64,000 nt of DNA from contig NZ_JAAGVC010000005.1 in the NCBI RefSeq assembly GCF_010858045.1, forward strand, positions 141,088 to 205,087. The letters are read 5' to 3'. Position numbers and translations under genes: made by a program. Below the pieces are notes generated by a model. It saw only the letters and a list, made by a program, of their open reading frames with translations, searched no databases and had not been told where the DNA came from. Below are positions 55,491 through 63,299 of this stretch, in pieces. The stretch's first letter is position 1; each line of letters begins with the position of its first letter. Origin of the DNA: Nocardia cyriacigeorgica (GTDB lineage: Bacteria; Actinomycetota; Actinomycetes; Mycobacteriales; Mycobacteriaceae).

Positions 55491-56099
55491 TCAGCCGGCC
55501 GCGCTCGGCGGGAACCGGCCGGGACCCAGTAGCGCCTCGAGGGCGCCCAGCAGTGCTCCGACGCTGACCTGACGCATCTGCTCGCGAGTCAGGCTGTGGT
55601 TCTCCAGCCAATCGATCGTCAGCACGCGTACGTAGGTCAGCCAGGACATCAGCACCGCCGAGGTGGCCTCGCGCAATTGGCCCTCGACGCCGAGCACGTC
55701 GAGCAGCCGCAGTCGCAGTTCGCCCAGCTCGCCGGAGATGATGGCCTGGATCGTCGGGTCGGTGGCGAGCACGCGGTTGGCGGCGATCACCGAGTGGGCG
55801 TTGGACTCGAAGTAGTCGAAATGGGCGTCGAGTCCGGCGGCCAGTTGCTCGGCGAACGGGCTGTCGGCGTCGAGTTCGGTGGCGACGAGCAGATCCGCGG
55901 ACGCCTGCTCGTAGACGGCCGCGAACAGCTCCCGCTTGGTCGGGAAATGCCGGTAGAGCAGCGCCCGGGAGACCCCGGCCGCCGCCGCGACGTCCTCCAT
56001 CAGCACCGCGTCGTAGGGCCGTTCGGCGAACAAGCGCGCACCGGCCTCGACCAGCAGTCGGCGGCGTTGCTCCGGGGCGAGACGGCGGCGGGTGCTCAT
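55491..56099 (-). CDS. TetR family regulator
   Basis: A 202-residue regulator with an N-terminal helix-turn-helix (YDAVLMEDVAAAAGVSRALLYRHFPTKRELFAAVYEQA, about residues 29-67) and a TetR-type C-terminal domain. ATG 56099 gives MSTRRRLAPEQ; a TAAGCT box ends six bases upstream. Two inverted repeats of the same half-site lie between it and the divergent DUF4345 gene, so it probably represses both itself and that gene. Ligand unknown. Confidence 0.86.
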   Translation of the reverse strand: MSTRRRLAPEQRRRLLVEAGARLFAERPYDAVLMEDVAAAAGVSRALLYRHFPTKRELFAAVYEQASADLLVATELDADSPFAEQLAAGLDAHFDYFESNAHSVIAANRVLATDPTIQAIISGELGELRLRLLDVLGVEGQLREATSAVLMSWLTYVRVLTIDWLENHSLTREQMRQVSVGALLGALEALLGPGRFPPSAAG

Positions 56100-56112
56100 G
56101 CACACAGCTTAG

Positions 56113-56126
56113 TTGACGCGTGTCTA
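56113..56126. promoter_or_regulatory. TetR operator 1 (degenerate)
   Basis: TTGACGCGTGTCTA resembles the central half-sites TAGACG-N2-CGTCTA of the perfect palindrome at 56141, with two arm mismatches. It lies immediately upstream of the tetR -10 box (56106-56111), suggesting autorepression. Confidence 0.55.
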
Positions 56127-56140
56127 CCAACGCTCGTATG

Positions 56141-56168
56141 GTCGTAGTAGACGCACGTCTACTACGAC
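56141..56168. promoter_or_regulatory. TetR operator 2, 28-base perfect palindrome
   Basis: GTCGTAGTAGACG (56141-56153), CA, then CGTCTACTACGAC (56156-56168): 13-base arms with no mismatch. It sits about 70 bases before the DUF4345 gene and 28 bases from operator 1, in the divergent promoter region. Its length and perfection suggest binding of two TetR dimers. Confidence 0.72.
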
Positions 56169-56237
56169 GCCGGGTGGATAGCACGCGGCGCGGCAACAGA
56201 ATTCACGCCGACGACGGCATGCTGATCGGAGGGTCCC

Positions 56238-56639
56238 ATGACTCGTGCACTCACCTGGCTGACCTGGACGATGGGCGTCGCCTGCGTCGCCATCGGCTGC
56301 TATCACCTGGGCCTCGGCAAGGACTCGGTGCCCGATATGGAGTGGAACGGCGTGACCGCCGACAGTCAGAGCCGGTTCTTCGGCGCGATCTTCGTCGGCT
56401 ACGGGCTCGCCTGGATCTGGGCGGTGCGCCAGTCGCCGATCAACCTGTGGGCGGTGCGCTGGCTGGCCGGGATCTTCGCCCTCGGCGCGGTCGGGCGGTT
56501 GATCTCGCTGGCGGTGCACGGGTGGCCGCACTGGTTCCAGATCGTGCTCACCGTCATCGAGATCGTGCTACCTCCGGTGTTCTTCGCGTTGGCGGCGGCG
56601 ATCGAGCGCGGGCGCCAACCGGTGCCTGCTCGGGTGTGA
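56238..56639 (+). CDS. DUF4345 family membrane protein
   Basis: A 133-residue protein with four membrane helices, starting MTRALTWLTWTMGVACVAIGCYHLGLG and including SQSRFFGAIFVGYGLAWIW and WLAGIFALGAVGRLISL, fitting the DUF4345 family as remembered. Function unknown. GGAGGG lies about ten bases before the ATG. It is divergent from the tetR gene, with two TetR-type operators between, and is presumably induced by that regulator's ligand. Confidence 0.78.
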   Translation: MTRALTWLTWTMGVACVAIGCYHLGLGKDSVPDMEWNGVTADSQSRFFGAIFVGYGLAWIWAVRQSPINLWAVRWLAGIFALGAVGRLISLAVHGWPHWFQIVLTVIEIVLPPVFFALAAAIERGRQPVPARV

Positions 56640-56657
56640 TCCGGCGTGGCCGTTCGC

Positions 56658-57323
56658 TCAGTCCGCGTATCGATCGCGCAGCCTGCGTACCGCGTCGTCC
56701 ATGTGCTCGGCGAGCATCGCCTGGACGGTGGCGGCGGGCGCGGAGCCGATGGCTTCGCGGAGTTGGATGTGTTCGCGGGCCTGTTCGCGCAGGTCGGGAT
56801 AGGTGGTCTGGAGGGCGCCGAGGCACATGCGGGTCTCGATCAGCAGGGTGCGGGCGGCGCGCACCAGCCGCGGGCTGCCCGCACTCTCGACGAGCGCTTC
56901 GTGGAAGGCCTGGTCGGCATCGGAGACCGCGGTGGCCTCACCCTGTTCGGCGTGCGCGAGCATCGCGGTGACGCTGGGTTCCAGGGCCTGATAGGCGATC
57001 TCGCGCCTGCCGTCGAGGATCAGCGTCAGCGCACCACCTTCCAGGGCGGACCTGGCGCGGTAGATGTCGACCAGATCGTCGAGGGTCAGATCGACGACGA
57101 AGATCCCGCGATTGCGGATGCTGGTGGCCAACCCCTCCGAGACCAGCCGCTGCATGGCCTCGCGCACCGGCCCGCGGGATACCCCGAACCGGGCGGCCAG
57201 CTCGGCCTCGCCCAGCTGATCACCCGGCGCCAGCCCACCACGCATGATCGCCTCGCGCAGCCGATCGGCGATCATCTCGGCGGTCGACTGCCGGTTCACC
57301 GGCTCGAAATCAATGACGGGCAT
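56658..57323 (-). CDS. GntR family regulator, FCD domain
   Basis: A 221-residue regulator. The winged helix (about 10-75) contains MIADRLREAIMRGGLAPGDQLGEAELAARFGVSRGPVREAMQRLVSEGL. The helical FCD domain (about 85-215) has Asp and His residues (AVSDADQAFHEALVE, LREQAREHIQLREAI) that usually bind a metal and an organic acid. It is the last gene of a three-gene operon and overlaps its neighbour by 14 bases. Two identical GGATTGTTGACAAT boxes, upstream of this operon and of the aminotransferase/dehydrogenase pair, fit the FadR/VanR-type operator form and are its likely targets. Confidence 0.87.
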   Translation of the reverse strand: MPVIDFEPVNRQSTAEMIADRLREAIMRGGLAPGDQLGEAELAARFGVSRGPVREAMQRLVSEGLATSIRNRGIFVVDLTLDDLVDIYRARSALEGGALTLILDGRREIAYQALEPSVTAMLAHAEQGEATAVSDADQAFHEALVESAGSPRLVRAARTLLIETRMCLGALQTTYPDLREQAREHIQLREAIGSAPAATVQAMLAEHMDDAVRRLRDRYAD

Positions 57324-58062
57324 AACGAGGCCTTTCGGTATCCGTCCGGGAGGTGCCGGTGAACAGTGCGCCGAGCTCGGCGCTGCCGCGCAGGCCGCCG
57401 CTCAATCGCAGACCCTCCCAGACCGTGACCTGGTTCGCGGTGAGCACGGGTTTCCCCAGCGCGGTCTCCAGTCGCGCGACGACGGCCAGGGTGTGCATGG
57501 CGGTATCGGGGATCAGCAGTGCCTGTGCGTCGGGGTGGTCATGGCGCACCGCCAGGTCCAGCACCTGCTCGGCGGTCAGCGTGCCGACTTCGGCGGCGGT
57601 ATCGATCCCCGCGCTCGCCATCGCTACCACGGTGATGCCTGCGTCGGCGAGGAACTCCACGAACAGTCGCGCCACCTCGTCGGGATAGCTGGCGGCCACC
57701 GCGACCGTGTGCACTCCCAGCGCCCGCGCCGCCTCGACGAACGCGATGCTGGTGCTGGAGGCAGGCACCCCGGCATACGCCGACAACTGCCGCACCTGTT
57801 CGCGCGCGCCCTCCGGGCCGAACACGAAACTGCCCGAGGTGCATGCCCACACCAGCGCGGCCGGCCGGTGCCAGGCGAGCAGGCGCGCGCCGTGGCGCAG
57901 CTTGTCCGGACTGCCGAGATCCAGCAGCTCCGGCACCGCGTGCAGATCGGTGCCGTAGATGTGGGCGACCTCGAGCCGCGCGCCAAGCGTTCGGGCGGCC
58001 AGCGCGTAGTCGTCCTCGGCCGCGTGGTCGGGGTAGATGAAACCTACGGTCGGAGTGCGCAT
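57310..58062 (-). CDS. Asp/Glu-racemase/decarboxylase-family protein with one catalytic Cys
   Basis: A 250-residue member of the Asp/Glu/hydantoin racemase, maleate isomerase and arylmalonate decarboxylase superfamily. The first catalytic position is intact: Cys74 in VWACTSGSF. The second position, normally S-C-T, reads P-D-T (residues 185-187), so it lacks the second cysteine needed for two-base racemisation or maleate isomerisation. One-Cys members can be decarboxylases or one-base lyases. It follows a two-Cys paralogue by 30 bases and overlaps gntR. The substrate is probably a small dicarboxylate or its amide. Confidence 0.75.
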   Translation of the reverse strand: MRTPTVGFIYPDHAAEDDYALAARTLGARLEVAHIYGTDLHAVPELLDLGSPDKLRHGARLLAWHRPAALVWACTSGSFVFGPEGAREQVRQLSAYAGVPASSTSIAFVEAARALGVHTVAVAASYPDEVARLFVEFLADAGITVVAMASAGIDTAAEVGTLTAEQVLDLAVRHDHPDAQALLIPDTAMHTLAVVARLETALGKPVLTANQVTVWEGLRLSGGLRGSAELGALFTGTSRTDTERPRYARH

Positions 58063-58092
58063 CTGCCACCTCTTTCGGGCCGGATATCGGTC

Positions 58093-58833
58093 TCAGAACA
58101 CATCGAGCAACCACTTTCCCGGACCCATCATCGGCAGCTTCATCCGGCCGAGACAGGCCCACATGGTGAGCTGATTCGCGGTCAATACCGGTTTGCCGAG
58201 CGCCATTTCGAGTGGCTCGATGATGTCGTAGGTCGGCAGGTTGGTGCAGCTGACAAAGATCGCCTCGGCCTCGGGATGGTCGGCGCCGAAGATGCGCTCG
58301 GCGATGGTGCGGTAGTTGACCTTCCAGATGCCGCCGCCGAGCCCGAGGTGATCCGAACGCACCACCGCGCATCCGGCTTCGCCCAGGAATTCGTGCAGTT
58401 TGCCGGTCAGCACCTCGTCATAGGGCGTGATCACCGACATGCGTGAGATGCCGAGATGGCCGATCGCCTCCACCAGCGCGCCCGAGGTGGTGACCGCGTC
58501 CTGCGCGCCGGCGCGGCAGATGATCTCGCGCAAGGCCCGCTCGTGCGCGAGGCCCTTGATGAAGCTGCCCGAAGTGCACAGGTAGGCAACGACTTCGGGC
58601 TCCACGTGCAGCACGTCGCGGGTGGCGGTGGTCAGATGGGCCGGGTTGGAGACCAATTCGGCCATGGCCAGCGACACCGGCACCGGCTCATAGGGGGTGC
58701 GGGCCAGGTGCAGGCTCACCTCGAGCGGCGCCCAGCGCCACAGTTCGCGTTCGAGTGCGAGGTCGAAGGGTGCGATGATGCCGATTCCCCGTTGGGCGAC
58801 CGGGCCTTCGATATCGGGGAAACCGATGTCCAC
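58093..58833 (-). CDS. Maleate isomerase-like enzyme with both Cys
   Basis: A 246-residue paralogue of the downstream gene, with both catalytic cysteines: Cys86 in AYLCTSGSF and Cys196 in IFVSCTNLPTYD. VLTANQLTMWACLG lies near the C-terminus. These features fit maleate cis-trans isomerase or a two-base Asp/Glu/hydantoin racemase. Start is GTG 58833. It is the first gene of the operon, divergent from a D-2-hydroxyacid dehydrogenase gene, with a GntR-type operator between. Ectoine-utilisation EutA proteins are also related. Confidence 0.77.
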   Translation of the reverse strand: MDIGFPDIEGPVAQRGIGIIAPFDLALERELWRWAPLEVSLHLARTPYEPVPVSLAMAELVSNPAHLTTATRDVLHVEPEVVAYLCTSGSFIKGLAHERALREIICRAGAQDAVTTSGALVEAIGHLGISRMSVITPYDEVLTGKLHEFLGEAGCAVVRSDHLGLGGGIWKVNYRTIAERIFGADHPEAEAIFVSCTNLPTYDIIEPLEMALGKPVLTANQLTMWACLGRMKLPMMGPGKWLLDVF

Positions 58834-58880
58834 TGCGGCCCCTCTCGCGCTCAGCTGGGTAGACCTCCGAACCCGATCGG

Positions 58881-58913
58881 ATTGTTGACAATCATACGAT
58901 GTGATCTTACGGT
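58881..58913 (+). promoter_or_regulatory. GntR operator 1 and leaderless promoter
   Basis: ATTGTTGACAAT (58881-58892; arms ATTGT/ACAAT) is embedded in a promoter: TTGACA (58885-58890), a 17-base spacer, then TACGGT (58908-58913), ending six bases before GTG 58920. A protein on the operator would cover the -35 box. Fourteen bases (GGATTGTTGACAAT) are identical to the second operator at 63194-63207. Confidence 0.75.
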
Positions 58914-58919
58914 GTCAAT

Positions 58920-59885
58920 GTGAAAGAGGGCCCTATTGTCGCCGTCTTGCACAGTGACAGTGTGCCCGACTCGGAATTGATGGCCCGGGTGAGCGCCCGG
59001 GCCACAGTGCGCTACACGGAGGAATCCGGGCTGGCCGAGGCACTGCGCGGGGCAGAGGCGCTGTTCGTCTACGACTTCCTGACCCGGGCTGTGCCCGGCG
59101 CCTGGCATGCGGCCGACCGGCTGCGCTGGCTGCACATGGGCGCCACCGGCGTGGACCCGGTGATGTTCCCCGAGCTGAGAGCGAGCGAGGTCGTGGTCAC
59201 CAATACCCGTGGCGTCTTCGACGCGGCCATCGCCGAATACGTGCTCGGGCAGATCCTCGCCTTCGCCAAGGACCTGCCCGAATCGGTCCGGCTGCAACAG
59301 CGCCACGATTGGCAGCACCGTGAATCGGAGCGAGTCGCGGGCGCGACCGTGCTGATCGTCGGCACCGGCGCCATCGGACGCACCATCGCCCGGATGCTGC
59401 GGGCGGTCGGGATGCGGGTGCGTGGGGTCGGCCGGCGAGCGCGCGGCGACGATCCGGATTTCGGCAGCGTCGGGGTGGACCTGCACGCGGAACTGCCGTG
59501 GGCCGACTACGTCGTCGCGATTGCGCCGCTGACCGAGCAGACCAGGAAGATGTTCGACGCCAGGGCCTTCGCCGCGATGAAACCGCATGCGAGGTTTGTC
59601 AATGTCGGACGCGGGGAACTCGTGGTTACCGACGATCTGGTCGCCGCTCTCGGCGACGGGACGATCGCCGGGGCGGCGCTGGACGTGGTGGATCCGGAGC
59701 CGCTGCCGCCGGGACATCCGCTGTGGGACCTGCCGAATGTGCAGATCACCCCGCACAATTCGGGCGACGTCATCGGCTGGCGTACCGAGGTCGTCCGGGC
59801 GTTCACCGAGAATTTCGATCGGTGGATGGATGGCCGTCCGCTGCACAACGTGGTCGACAAGACGCTCGGGTACGTGCCCGGCTGA
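58920..59885 (+). CDS. D-2-hydroxyacid dehydrogenase
   Basis: A 321-residue NAD(P)-dependent dehydrogenase of the D-isomer family. The Rossmann motif VLIVGTGAIGRTIARML lies at residues 144-160, and the catalytic triad is Arg231 (VNVGRGELV), Glu260 (VVDPEPLP) and His279 (TPHNSGD). It reduces 2-oxo acids or oxidises D-2-hydroxy acids. GTG 58920 follows a TTGACA-17-TACGGT promoter by six bases, so the mRNA is leaderless. The amidase gene follows by 14 bases. Its place in the cluster suggests it handles a hydroxy acid made by the isomerase/amidase steps. Confidence 0.87.
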   Translation: MKEGPIVAVLHSDSVPDSELMARVSARATVRYTEESGLAEALRGAEALFVYDFLTRAVPGAWHAADRLRWLHMGATGVDPVMFPELRASEVVVTNTRGVFDAAIAEYVLGQILAFAKDLPESVRLQQRHDWQHRESERVAGATVLIVGTGAIGRTIARMLRAVGMRVRGVGRRARGDDPDFGSVGVDLHAELPWADYVVAIAPLTEQTRKMFDARAFAAMKPHARFVNVGRGELVVTDDLVAALGDGTIAGAALDVVDPEPLPPGHPLWDLPNVQITPHNSGDVIGWRTEVVRAFTENFDRWMDGRPLHNVVDKTLGYVPG

Positions 59886-59899
59886 AGGAGGGCCAAGCC

Positions 59900-61300
59900 A
59901 TGAGCTACCCCGATATCAACCGTCCCACCGATCCCGCCGCGATGACGGCGGTGGAATTGGTCTCCGCCTACACCGCGGGCGCCCTGTCACCGGTGGAGGC
60001 CACCGAGGCGATCCTGGCCGCGATCACCGAGCGCGACGGCGCGCTCAATGCCTACTGCCTGGTCGACCCGGATCGTGCGCTGGTGCAGGCCAAGGAATCG
60101 GAGGGCCGCTGGCAGGCCGGGCACGCGCGCGGGCTGCTCGACGGCGTGCCGATCTCCATCAAAGACGTGTTCCTCACCGAGGGCTGGCCCACCCGGCGCG
60201 GTTCCACCTGTATCGATGCGGCGGGTCCCTGGCCGGTGGACAGCCCCGTGGCCGCGCGGCTGCGCGAGGACGGGATGGTGCTGCTCGGCAAGACCACCAC
60301 CCCCGAAATCGCGTGGAAGGCCGTCACCGACAGCCCGCTCACCGGCATCACCCGCAACCCGGTCGACCCCGCGCTCACCGCGGGCGGCTCCTCCGGCGGC
60401 AGCGCGGCCGCGGTCGCCGCCGGACTCGGCCCGGTATCGGTGGGCACCGACGGCGGTGGCAGCGTGCGCATCCCGGCCTCGTTCTGCGGGATCGTCGGAT
60501 TCAAGCCGACGCATGGGCGCATCCCGCTCTACCCGGCCAGCCCGTTCGGGCCGTTGGCCCATGCCGGGCCGATGGCGCGCACCGTGGAGGACGCCGCGCT
60601 GCTGATGGACATCCTGTCGCTGCCCGATCCGCGCGATCCCACCGCATTGGCCCCGACCCTGACCACCTTCCGCAGCCAGATGCAGCGCGACGTGCGTGGC
60701 ATCACGGTGGCGTGGTCGCCGACGCTGGGCTTCGCCGACGTCGACCCGGAGGTAGCCGCGATCGTGGAACGCGCGGTGGTGCGGCTGGGTGAGGCCGAAT
60801 TGCGGGTCGTGCCCGCCGATCCCGGATTCGGCGATCCGCGTGCGGCGTTCGAGCTGCTGTGGGCGGTGGGCGCGGCGGCCATGCTCGCCTCGTTCCCGCC
60901 GGAGGCGCGCGAGCAGGTCGATCCAGGTTTGCGGCAGGTATGGGAGCGCGGCGAAACCGTGAGCGGCGTCGACTATCTCGCCGCCCGCGAGGTCGCCGCG
61001 TCCGTCGGTATCGCGATGGGGCTGTTCCACACCGCCTACGACGTGCTGATCACCCCGACCATGCCGATCACCGCCTTCCCCGCGGGCCACGACGTTCCGC
61101 CCGGGAGCGGGTTGACCGGCTGGCCGCAGTGGACGCCGTTCACCTACCCGTTCAACCTCAGCCAGCAGCCCGCCATCAGCATCCCGGTGGGAACCACCGC
61201 CGGCGGGCTGCCGGTCGGGTTGCAGATCGTGGGACCACGCCATTCCGACGACCTCGTGCTCGCCGTCGCCCGATACGCGGAGCACGTGCTCGGGTCCTGA
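59900..61300 (+). CDS. Amidase signature-family hydrolase
   Basis: A 466-residue amidase. The Ser-cisSer-Lys triad is visible as Lys88 (PISIKDVF), Ser164 in GGSSGGS, and Ser188 in GTDGGGSVRIPAS. It releases ammonia or an amine from an amide; a small polar acid amide is plausible from the neighbours. GAAGGAGGG lies about seven bases before ATG 59900. It follows the dehydrogenase gene on the same strand and ends at an inverted repeat shared with the convergent DUF3830 gene. Confidence 0.87.
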   Translation: MSYPDINRPTDPAAMTAVELVSAYTAGALSPVEATEAILAAITERDGALNAYCLVDPDRALVQAKESEGRWQAGHARGLLDGVPISIKDVFLTEGWPTRRGSTCIDAAGPWPVDSPVAARLREDGMVLLGKTTTPEIAWKAVTDSPLTGITRNPVDPALTAGGSSGGSAAAVAAGLGPVSVGTDGGGSVRIPASFCGIVGFKPTHGRIPLYPASPFGPLAHAGPMARTVEDAALLMDILSLPDPRDPTALAPTLTTFRSQMQRDVRGITVAWSPTLGFADVDPEVAAIVERAVVRLGEAELRVVPADPGFGDPRAAFELLWAVGAAAMLASFPPEAREQVDPGLRQVWERGETVSGVDYLAAREVAASVGIAMGLFHTAYDVLITPTMPITAFPAGHDVPPGSGLTGWPQWTPFTYPFNLSQQPAISIPVGTTAGGLPVGLQIVGPRHSDDLVLAVARYAEHVLGS

Positions 61301-61324
61301 GGAGCAGCCGTCGGGACCCGAGCA
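61287..61324. terminator. Bidirectional hairpin between convergent amidase and DUF3830 genes
   Basis: TGCTCGGGTCC (61287-61297) pairs perfectly with GGACCCGAGCA (61314-61324) over a 16-base loop. It begins inside the last amidase codons and ends 25 bases from the DUF3830 stop, so it can serve both transcripts. Confidence 0.6.
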
Positions 61325-61348
61325 GGGCGCCGCGAACCGTTGGCGTGA

Positions 61349-61843
61349 CTATGCCCTCGCGAAGGCGAGCGTTTCCCCCTCGACGCCGTAGCGCCACAGG
61401 TCGTTGCAGGCGGCGGCGATCTCGGTGAGCCCGTCCTCGATGGTGGCGAAGACATTGCCGGGGACCCAGCCGAGGTCGCCGTTGATCAGCAGATTGTTGC
61501 GGCCGTAGAAGATCGCCAGATCGGTGGCGCCCTGGTTGTGGTGGGCGGTGGAGCCGGATTCGTACCCGTAGGCGGGATTGCCGATCTCCCAGGGCTCGAA
61601 ATCGAACAGGCATACGTCACCGGGTATGGGGGTGACGGTCGGGTTCTCGCGATGTGGCGCCGTGGTGATCCGGGGGACCAGCGTGTAGACCTCGTTGCGC
61701 GCGTATTTGGCGTGGTACGCATCGCCGGTCTGGGGCAGCGCGTCCCAGACCGCCGCGCAGGTCAGCGGGGCCTCGGCGTCGAGCAGCCTGGCCCGGCAGG
61801 TGCGGCCGGCCTTGGTGAGAGTGATCGTGATGTAGCGGTTCAT
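61349..61843 (-). CDS. DUF3830 family protein
   Basis: A 164-residue protein starting MNRYITITLTKAGRTCRARLLDAEAPLTCAAVWDALP, with GDVCLFDFEPWE and IFYGRNNLLINGDLGWVPGNVFATI. This matches the DUF3830 family, which I recall as having a cyclophilin-like beta-barrel. Such barrels can bind small acids. It lies 30 bases after the aminotransferase gene on the same strand and is probably co-transcribed with it. Its repeated association with racemase/amidase/aminotransferase clusters suggests a catabolic role; activity unknown. Confidence 0.75.
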   Translation of the reverse strand: MNRYITITLTKAGRTCRARLLDAEAPLTCAAVWDALPQTGDAYHAKYARNEVYTLVPRITTAPHRENPTVTPIPGDVCLFDFEPWEIGNPAYGYESGSTAHHNQGATDLAIFYGRNNLLINGDLGWVPGNVFATIEDGLTEIAAACNDLWRYGVEGETLAFARA

Positions 61844-61873
61844 CGAGCCTGCTTCCTGATCGCGCGGCACGGG

Positions 61874-63133
61874 CTAGGGCCGGGAGGCGTCGGGGAGTTC
61901 CGCGAGCACCTGCGCCCAGATCGCGAGCGCGTCATCGATCTGCGTTCGGCTCACCACCAGCGGCGGAATCATGCGCACCACATTCATATGCGCACCGCAG
62001 GTGAGCAACAGCAGACCCTTCTGTACCGCGAGCGCCTGCGCTCGGGTGGCGGCCTCGCGATCGGGTTCGCCTGCTGCCGTGACGAACTCGGCGCCGACGA
62101 GCAGGCCGAGCCCGCGCACATCGCCGATCGCCTTGCTCTCCAGCGCGCGCATCCCGGCGAGCAATTGGGCGCCGCGTTCGGCGGCGTTGTGCACCAGCCC
62201 CTCCGATTCGATGACCTCGAGCGTGGCGATGGCGGCGGCGCAGGCCACGGCGTTGCCGCCATAGGTGCCGCCCTGCGACCCCGGCCAGGCCTTGGCCATC
62301 AGCTCGCGCGAGGCGGCGATCCCCGACAGCGGGAACCCGCTGGCCAAACCCTTGGCGATGGTGATCACGTCGGGGGCGACGTCGAAATGCTGGTGGCCGA
62401 AGAACTTTCCGGTCCGGCCGAAACCGGTCTGGATCTCGTCGAAGACCAGAATGATGCCGTGCCGGTCGGCGCGCTCGCGCAGGCCGCGGAAGAACGCGCG
62501 GTTGCCGGGGACGTAGCCGCCCTCGCCGAGCACCGGTTCGACGATGAGGGCCGCGGTCTCCTCCGGCGCGCTGAGCGTCGCGAACAGGTAGTCGAGTTCC
62601 CGCAGCGCGAAGGCCGTGGCCTCCTCCTCGGTCCAGCCGTAGCGGTAGGCGGTGGGGAACGGCGCCACGTGCACGCCCGCCATCAGCGGGCTGAACCCTG
62701 CCGAGAACCGGGTGCCCGAGGTGGTCATGGATGCCGCGGCGACCGTGCGGCCGTGGAAACCGCCGTGGAAGACGATGACGTTCGGCCGGCCGGTCGCCTG
62801 CCGCGCCAGCCGCAGCGCCGCCTCGATCGCCTCGCTGCCGGAGTTGGCGAAGAACAGCGAATCCAGCCCTTCGGGCAATACCGAGCCGAGCCGTTCGGTG
62901 AGTTCGAGCAGCGGAGCGTGCATCACCGTCGTGTACTGGCCGTGGATGAGCCGCGCGACCTGGGCCTGCGCGGCCGCGACGACGTGCGGGTGACAGTGGC
63001 CGGTGCTGGTGACGCCGATACCCGCGGTGAAATCCAGATAGCGACGCCCGTCGGTGTCGTAGAGGTAGCAGCCCGTGCCGTGGTCGACGGTCACCGGAGT
63101 GGCTTGTTTGAGGATGGGCGATAACGCGGTCAT
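61874..63133 (-). CDS. Class III PLP-dependent aminotransferase (GABA aminotransferase-like)
   Basis: A 419-residue aminotransferase. Asp232 (VFDEIQTGFGRTG) and the PLP lysine Lys261 (ITIAKGLASGFPLSG) are present, with FFANSGSEAIEAALRLAR and FHGGFHGRT as further family blocks. It probably moves the amino group of a gamma-amino acid to 2-oxoglutarate, giving a semialdehyde for the divergent dehydrogenase. ATG 63133 is the clear start. A GntR-type operator identical to that at 58881 lies in the divergent promoter region. Confidence 0.88.
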   Translation of the reverse strand: MTALSPILKQATPVTVDHGTGCYLYDTDGRRYLDFTAGIGVTSTGHCHPHVVAAAQAQVARLIHGQYTTVMHAPLLELTERLGSVLPEGLDSLFFANSGSEAIEAALRLARQATGRPNVIVFHGGFHGRTVAAASMTTSGTRFSAGFSPLMAGVHVAPFPTAYRYGWTEEEATAFALRELDYLFATLSAPEETAALIVEPVLGEGGYVPGNRAFFRGLRERADRHGIILVFDEIQTGFGRTGKFFGHQHFDVAPDVITIAKGLASGFPLSGIAASRELMAKAWPGSQGGTYGGNAVACAAAIATLEVIESEGLVHNAAERGAQLLAGMRALESKAIGDVRGLGLLVGAEFVTAAGEPDREAATRAQALAVQKGLLLLTCGAHMNVVRMIPPLVVSRTQIDDALAIWAQVLAELPDASRP

Positions 63134-63195
63134 GGTGCTCGGCCTCCCGGGCGTTGCGGGCGAGCGCCCGCGTCCGATGATCGTCGGGTTGTAGG

Positions 63196-63207
63196 ATTGT
63201 TGACAAT
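63196..63207. promoter_or_regulatory. GntR operator 2
   Basis: ATTGTTGACAAT, with the flanking GG also shared with the site at 58881. It lies between the divergent aminotransferase (63133) and semialdehyde dehydrogenase (63300) genes, about 60 and 90 bases from their starts, and probably coordinates both with the isomerase and dehydrogenase/amidase operons. Confidence 0.7.
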
Positions 63208-63299
63208 ATGCATAACATGGTCGCCGGGGTCGCAGCAATGGATCGGGCGGCCTCGTTCGCGATGAGATCAATTCCGCCCGAACAAGGGAGTTCGCGTCG

